This document shows positions 6,027 to 8,415 of a stretch of DNA of 8,415 nucleotides, piece by piece. The stretch is taken from positions 1 to 8,415 of the forward strand of contig JASJEI010000468.1 in the NCBI GenBank assembly GCA_030064795.1, read 5' to 3'. The stretch's first letter is position 1. Each line of letters opens with the position of its first letter. A program made the position numbers and the translations under genes. The stretch is from Pleurocapsa sp. MO_226.B13 (GTDB taxonomy: Bacteria; Cyanobacteriota; Cyanobacteriia; Cyanobacteriales; Xenococcaceae). Under the pieces are notes generated by a model. That model was not told the origin of the DNA and searched no databases. It saw nothing but the letters and a program-made list of their open reading frames with translations.

Positions 6027-6911
6027 TTAATTAATTTTGGTAATTTCTGCCACAACTTGCAAAAATTTTTGCAAAACGGGAGAAACTTTGTCTTTTTTCC
6101 AAGCTGCGACCAATTCTAATTCAGGTGTTGCTACATCGAGTTCGCGATACACTACACCAGGACGATGAAGATTTTGCAGGCTAGAAGAGACAAAACTAAC
6201 GCCAATTCCTGCTGCAACTAAGCCTATCATAGTAGGCTGGGGCGTTACTTCTTGGACAACTTTAGGCGTAAAAACCGATCGCTGACACAAGGAAAAAATG
6301 CGACTGTAAAGATATGGCCCTTCTTGTTGAGGAAATAAAATAAAAGGTTGGTCTGATAACTTTTTTATTGGTACTCGCTTCAGAGTTGCTAGAGGACTAT
6401 CTTCTGGTAAGGCTAAAACCATCTTTTCCCTCACGATCGAGATAAATTCAAAATCGCCCTCTACTGGTGGATGCAAAAAACCCACTTCAATATCTCCTGC
6501 GTTTAAAGCTTCTACCTGTTCTTTAGTACATATCTCTTTGAGAAATAACTCAACTTGAGGATAGCTATTTTGAAAAGTTTTAATAATTTTGGGTAATAAA
6601 GTATACAGTGCGGGGCCTGTATAGCCGATAATCAAGCTTCCTAGCTCCCCGCAATTGGCTTTTTGTACTGCATCAACCGCTTTTTCGACTCTGGCTAAAA
6701 TCTGTTTGGCTTCTTTTAAAAAGATTTTTCCAGGTTCGGTAAGTTGTACATTGCGTTTAGTGCGAAAAAACAGCTTTACCCCTAATTCTTGCTCCAAACG
6801 GCGAATCTGGTCGCTAATTACGGGTTGTGTAATCTGAACTTTGGCAGCAGCACGCCCAAAGTGTAATTCTTCGGCTACAGCTACAAAATATTTTAGATGT
6901 CTCAGTTCCAT
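6027..6911 (-). CDS. LysR-family transcriptional regulator, CatM/BenM-like
   Basis: A 294-aa regulator of usual LTTR length. The N-terminal winged helix-turn-helix is clear: MELRHLKYFVAVAEELHFGR, then AAAKVQITQPVISDQIRRLEQELGVKLFFRT (21-51). A linker helix spans about 60-88, and the periplasmic-binding-protein-like effector domain runs from about 90 (GSLIIGYTGPAL) to the end. 'RHL.YFVAVAEELHFGRAA' is typical of the aromatic-catabolism branch (CatM, BenM, CbnR). It is unlike NdhR/CmpR, the carbon regulators that control some ndh genes, so it should not be assumed to regulate the neighbouring ndhD. The inducer is unknown. ATG at 6911 has no SD. It lies 113 bp downstream of the RTX hydrolase on the same strand but has its own candidate promoter and operator, so it is probably separately transcribed. 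Confidence 0.92.
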   Translation of the reverse strand: MELRHLKYFVAVAEELHFGRAAAKVQITQPVISDQIRRLEQELGVKLFFRTKRNVQLTEPGKIFLKEAKQILARVEKAVDAVQKANCGELGSLIIGYTGPALYTLLPKIIKTFQNSYPQVELFLKEICTKEQVEALNAGDIEVGFLHPPVEGDFEFISIVREKMVLALPEDSPLATLKRVPIKKLSDQPFILFPQQEGPYLYSRIFSLCQRSVFTPKVVQEVTPQPTMIGLVAAGIGVSFVSSSLQNLHRPGVVYRELDVATPELELVAAWKKDKVSPVLQKFLQVVAEITKIN

Positions 6912-6913
6912 TT

Positions 6914-6928
6914 ATAGCTTAGAGCTAT
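6914..6928. promoter_or_regulatory. Candidate LysR operator (perfect 6-3-6 dyad) in front of lysR
   Basis: ATAGCT-TAG-AGCTAT is a perfect 6-bp inverted repeat with a 3-bp centre, and it contains T-N11-A (6915 to 6927), the generic LTTR box. It sits 3 nt upstream of the lysR start codon, where binding would block transcription or initiation, as in negative autoregulation. That it is bound by this LysR is inference. Confidence 0.5.
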
Positions 6929-6955
6929 TAATTGTTTTGGATAAATCTATTGGAA

Positions 6956-6961
6956 ATTATA
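6956..6961 (-). promoter_or_regulatory. Candidate -10 element for lysR
   Basis: A perfect TATAAT on the minus strand, 45 nt upstream of the lysR ATG, would start transcription near 6949 and leave the dyad at 6914-6928 in the leader. The -35 at 17 nt spacing (TTATTT) is poor, as expected for an activator-dependent or weak promoter. A TTGG-N13-CCAA interrupted dyad overlaps the -10. Confidence 0.4.
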
Positions 6962-6984
6962 ACTGGCCAAGTTTGATTAAATAA

Positions 6985-6992
6985 GCGATCGC
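6985..6992. repeat. HIP1 octamer between lysR and the RTX hydrolase
   Basis: A perfect GCGATCGC in the 113-bp gap, the only copy in the right half of the window. No recognisable intrinsic terminator for the hydrolase gene is present in this gap; a short 5-bp dyad at 6997-7013 lacks a T tract in the needed direction. Confidence 0.95.
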
Positions 6993-7024
6993 CTTTTTGA
7001 ACTAGATCTTCAAGCAATTGGAGT

Positions 7025-8314
7025 TTAAATCACAAGCTCGGAGGGAAGTTCACTAATTACACTAACGTTGCTATCTAATTCATCTCCAGTTCCACCAAAA
7101 ACAAAGTCAAAAGCTGATTCGTCGTCCAATACCGTTGCTCTTAAAAAAAGAGAACTCCAGGTGGCAATAGTATCGATTGCTACCTCTTGAGGGATTGTCT
7201 GGGGATTGGGTTCGGGAAGAATCGGAGGAACTTCAGCAGGTGTAGTAGGAGGATTTAGGGGATCGTTTTCATTGGTAATACCAAAGTGATTAGTCCCCTC
7301 AACTGAGATCAGTGCTTTGGGGGGATCTTCAATCTGCTCGAAAGTTGCTTCAGTCTCGGCAGGAATAGAAATTCCGTCATTACTCCCCAAAATCAAGGCA
7401 GTAGGAATATCTGCGTTATCAATTAGGGGAATTGAATCTGCTCCTGCCTCCGAAGATGGCTGAAAATCAGTGCCAAAGAAAGCTGCACCCACCAATTCAT
7501 CGGGGCGATCGAATTCCCCAAAGGGACAATTGGGGAATGGACAAAATCCTTGTAGCGCACTAAGTCCTACCGCACCACCAAAAGAATGTCCCAACAAAAC
7601 TAATTGGTTTGGGTCGATCGCATCGGCAATGGGAGAAATTTCAGGATCGCGAATGTAGTCAAAAACCTCGTTTATCTGTGGTAGTTCGGCAAAAAAACCC
7701 GTTACAGATGGAGCGGGTGGAGGTGCAGCAAGGGTTCTGAGATTGTTGGGGACAACTACGGCAAATCCATAGCTTTCCACGACGCTAGCAAAGGTTGAGT
7801 AATTTGATTTATCGACATTAGCACCCTGTAAAAATAGAGCTACTGGTAGCGAATCAATATCCTCGGAGTAACTAGCAGGAAGATAAATATCGATCGGATC
7901 GTCAGTGGCAGGAATAGTGGTTTCGATAGTCTCAACCCGATCGAATAGAGGAGCGGGTAAAAAGTTAAGCGAATCGGTTTCAACTACACCATCCTCAAAC
8001 TCAAGCGATTCGATTCCCCTTAGCGTATCTCTGCCTTCTGCGCCAATGACTTGAAATTCATTGGGGTTTCCTTTAAAGATAAAATGCTGCTGGTTTTGAC
8101 TGTATTTAGCTAGATCTTCTCCCAAACCACCGAAAAGGCGATCGTCGCCAGCATCACCCGATAGACTATCTTCGCCAAATCCTCCTAGAAGAAAATCGTC
8201 ATTGTCTCCCCCTTCTAGAAGATCGTCTCCAGTTCCCCCAATTATCAGATCTCTACCAGACAAACCCAGAAGGCGATCGTCACCTCTTAAGTAGGTCGGG
8301 ATAATTAAACTCAA
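7025..8314 (-). CDS. RTX-repeat alpha/beta hydrolase (dienelactone hydrolase/chlorophyllase-like)
   Basis: A 429-aa probable exported esterase. Residues 11-73 are seven contiguous 9-residue calcium-binding RTX units (consensus GxDxLxGGx, e.g. GDDLLEGGD at 29-37). A module common after RTX blocks follows (IGAEGRDTLRGIESLEFEDGVV, about 90-111). Residues 138-395 form an alpha/beta hydrolase: oxyanion-region strand VALFLQGANVD (158-168), nucleophile elbow LLGHSFGG with Ser244, likely acid Asp313 in GSNDGI, likely base His343 in TNHFG. Cys258 and Cys263 may form a disulfide. The fold variant resembles dienelactone hydrolase, chlorophyllase and PET-hydrolase relatives; the substrate is unknown. No signal peptide is present, and RTX proteins usually leave by a type I system with a C-terminal signal; the acidic C-terminus (SELPSELVI) fits loosely. 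The frame opens at TTG 8314 immediately after an in-frame TAG, the protein has no internal Met, and no SD fits this TTG, so the N-terminus is uncertain. Confidence 0.88.
   Translation of the reverse strand: MSLIIPTYLRGDDRLLGLSGRDLIIGGTGDDLLEGGDNDDFLLGGFGEDSLSGDAGDDRLFGGLGEDLAKYSQNQQHFIFKGNPNEFQVIGAEGRDTLRGIESLEFEDGVVETDSLNFLPAPLFDRVETIETTIPATDDPIDIYLPASYSEDIDSLPVALFLQGANVDKSNYSTFASVVESYGFAVVVPNNLRTLAAPPPAPSVTGFFAELPQINEVFDYIRDPEISPIADAIDPNQLVLLGHSFGGAVGLSALQGFCPFPNCPFGEFDRPDELVGAAFFGTDFQPSSEAGADSIPLIDNADIPTALILGSNDGISIPAETEATFEQIEDPPKALISVEGTNHFGITNENDPLNPPTTPAEVPPILPEPNPQTIPQEVAIDTIATWSSLFLRATVLDDESAFDFVFGGTGDELDSNVSVISELPSELVI
8096..8284 (-). repeat. Tandem RTX nonapeptide coding block (7 x 27 bp, diverged)
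   Basis: Seven consecutive 27-bp units encode residues 11-73 of the hydrolase without a gap. Units 3 (GDDLLEGGD) and 6 (GDDRLFGGL) are closest to consensus; unit 7 (GEDLAKYSQ) is the degenerate cap. The units bind Ca2+ in a parallel beta-roll in characterised RTX proteins. Confidence 0.88.
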
Positions 8315-8333
8315 CTATGTTTACTTTTGTCAA
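8304..8333 (-). promoter_or_regulatory. Candidate sigma70 promoter overlapping the start of the RTX hydrolase
   Basis: A perfect TTGACA (-35, 8328-8333) and a TTTAAT (-10, 8304-8309) with an 18-nt spacer lie on the minus strand. The annotated TTG start (8312-8314) falls inside the spacer. If the promoter is real, translation must begin further in, or the promoter match is fortuitous. The remaining upstream DNA to the right edge (8334-8415) holds no other recognisable feature. Confidence 0.35.
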
Positions 8334-8415
8334 GTAGATTTAATCCTTTGATTGATATTAAGTTGAAGCGAATTTACATTTTGTTACATACTTCAGGTTA
8401 TTTATGTCTGTCTAC

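Noticed and set aside
6997..7013. TTGAA-N7-TTCAA dyad downstream of the RTX hydrolase as its terminator
   Set aside because: Only 5 bp, no GC, and on the minus strand it is followed by A residues, not a T tract.
8096..8284. 27-bp periodic block as a CRISPR-like or DNA-level repeat array
   Set aside because: The periodicity is explained by the RTX nonapeptides in frame; units are diverged at DNA level and have no spacers.

Overview
The window looks like cyanobacterial chromosome. It carries an NDH-1 subunit of the cyanobacterial/plastid NdhD type, eight perfect HIP1 octamers (GCGATCGC), fairly AT-rich intergenic DNA and mostly weak Shine-Dalgarno sites. The style (long PMT-type glycosyltransferase, RTX-tagged hydrolase, short tandem octamers) would suit a large-genome cyanobacterium, but the genus cannot be fixed from this sequence alone.

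Layout, left to right. (1) Positions 1-484, minus strand: the first 161 codons of a gene that runs off the left edge, with a good SD and a candidate promoter; weakly suggestive of the phytanoyl-CoA dioxygenase (PhyH)-like group. (2) Positions 485-1050: a degraded patch. It holds a frameshifted N-terminal scrap of an IS5/IS4-type transposase (692-785, plus) abutting the 3' end of a 50-aa secreted small protein gene (780-932, minus). The small gene's stop codon appears to lie inside IS-derived sequence. (3) Positions 1051-4004, minus: a probable two-gene operon, GNAT acetyltransferase then an 827-aa GT39/ArnT-like membrane glycosyltransferase with a C-terminal beta-rich and TPR-like extension. 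The glycosyltransferase contains an in-frame octamer tandem repeat. (4) Positions 4005-4309: a 305-bp divergent regulatory region with a good promoter for the GNAT gene, candidate promoters for ndhD and a long A/T dyad. (5) Positions 4310-5950, plus: ndhD of the respiratory D1/D2 class, all expected proton-channel residues present. (6) Positions 5983-6025: a bidirectional terminator shared with the convergent LysR gene. (7) Positions 6027-6911, minus: a LysR regulator of the aromatic-catabolism (CatM/BenM-like) type, with a perfect 6-3-6 dyad just upstream of its start. (8) Positions 7025-8314, minus: a non-classically secreted alpha/beta hydrolase carrying seven N-terminal RTX nonapeptides, with an uncertain TTG start.

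The genes do not form one pathway. ndhD is housekeeping bioenergetics (NDH-1, thylakoid membrane). The GNAT-glycosyltransferase pair is probably envelope glycan modification. The RTX hydrolase is probably an exported esterase, and the LysR gene just downstream may or may not be functionally tied to it. I see no CRISPR array, tRNA, rRNA, defence island or convincing new multi-gene system. The most worthwhile oddities are the small secreted protein cut by an IS remnant, the octamer repeat in the glycosyltransferase, the start-site conflict and inverted domain order of the RTX hydrolase, and the dyad in front of lysR.
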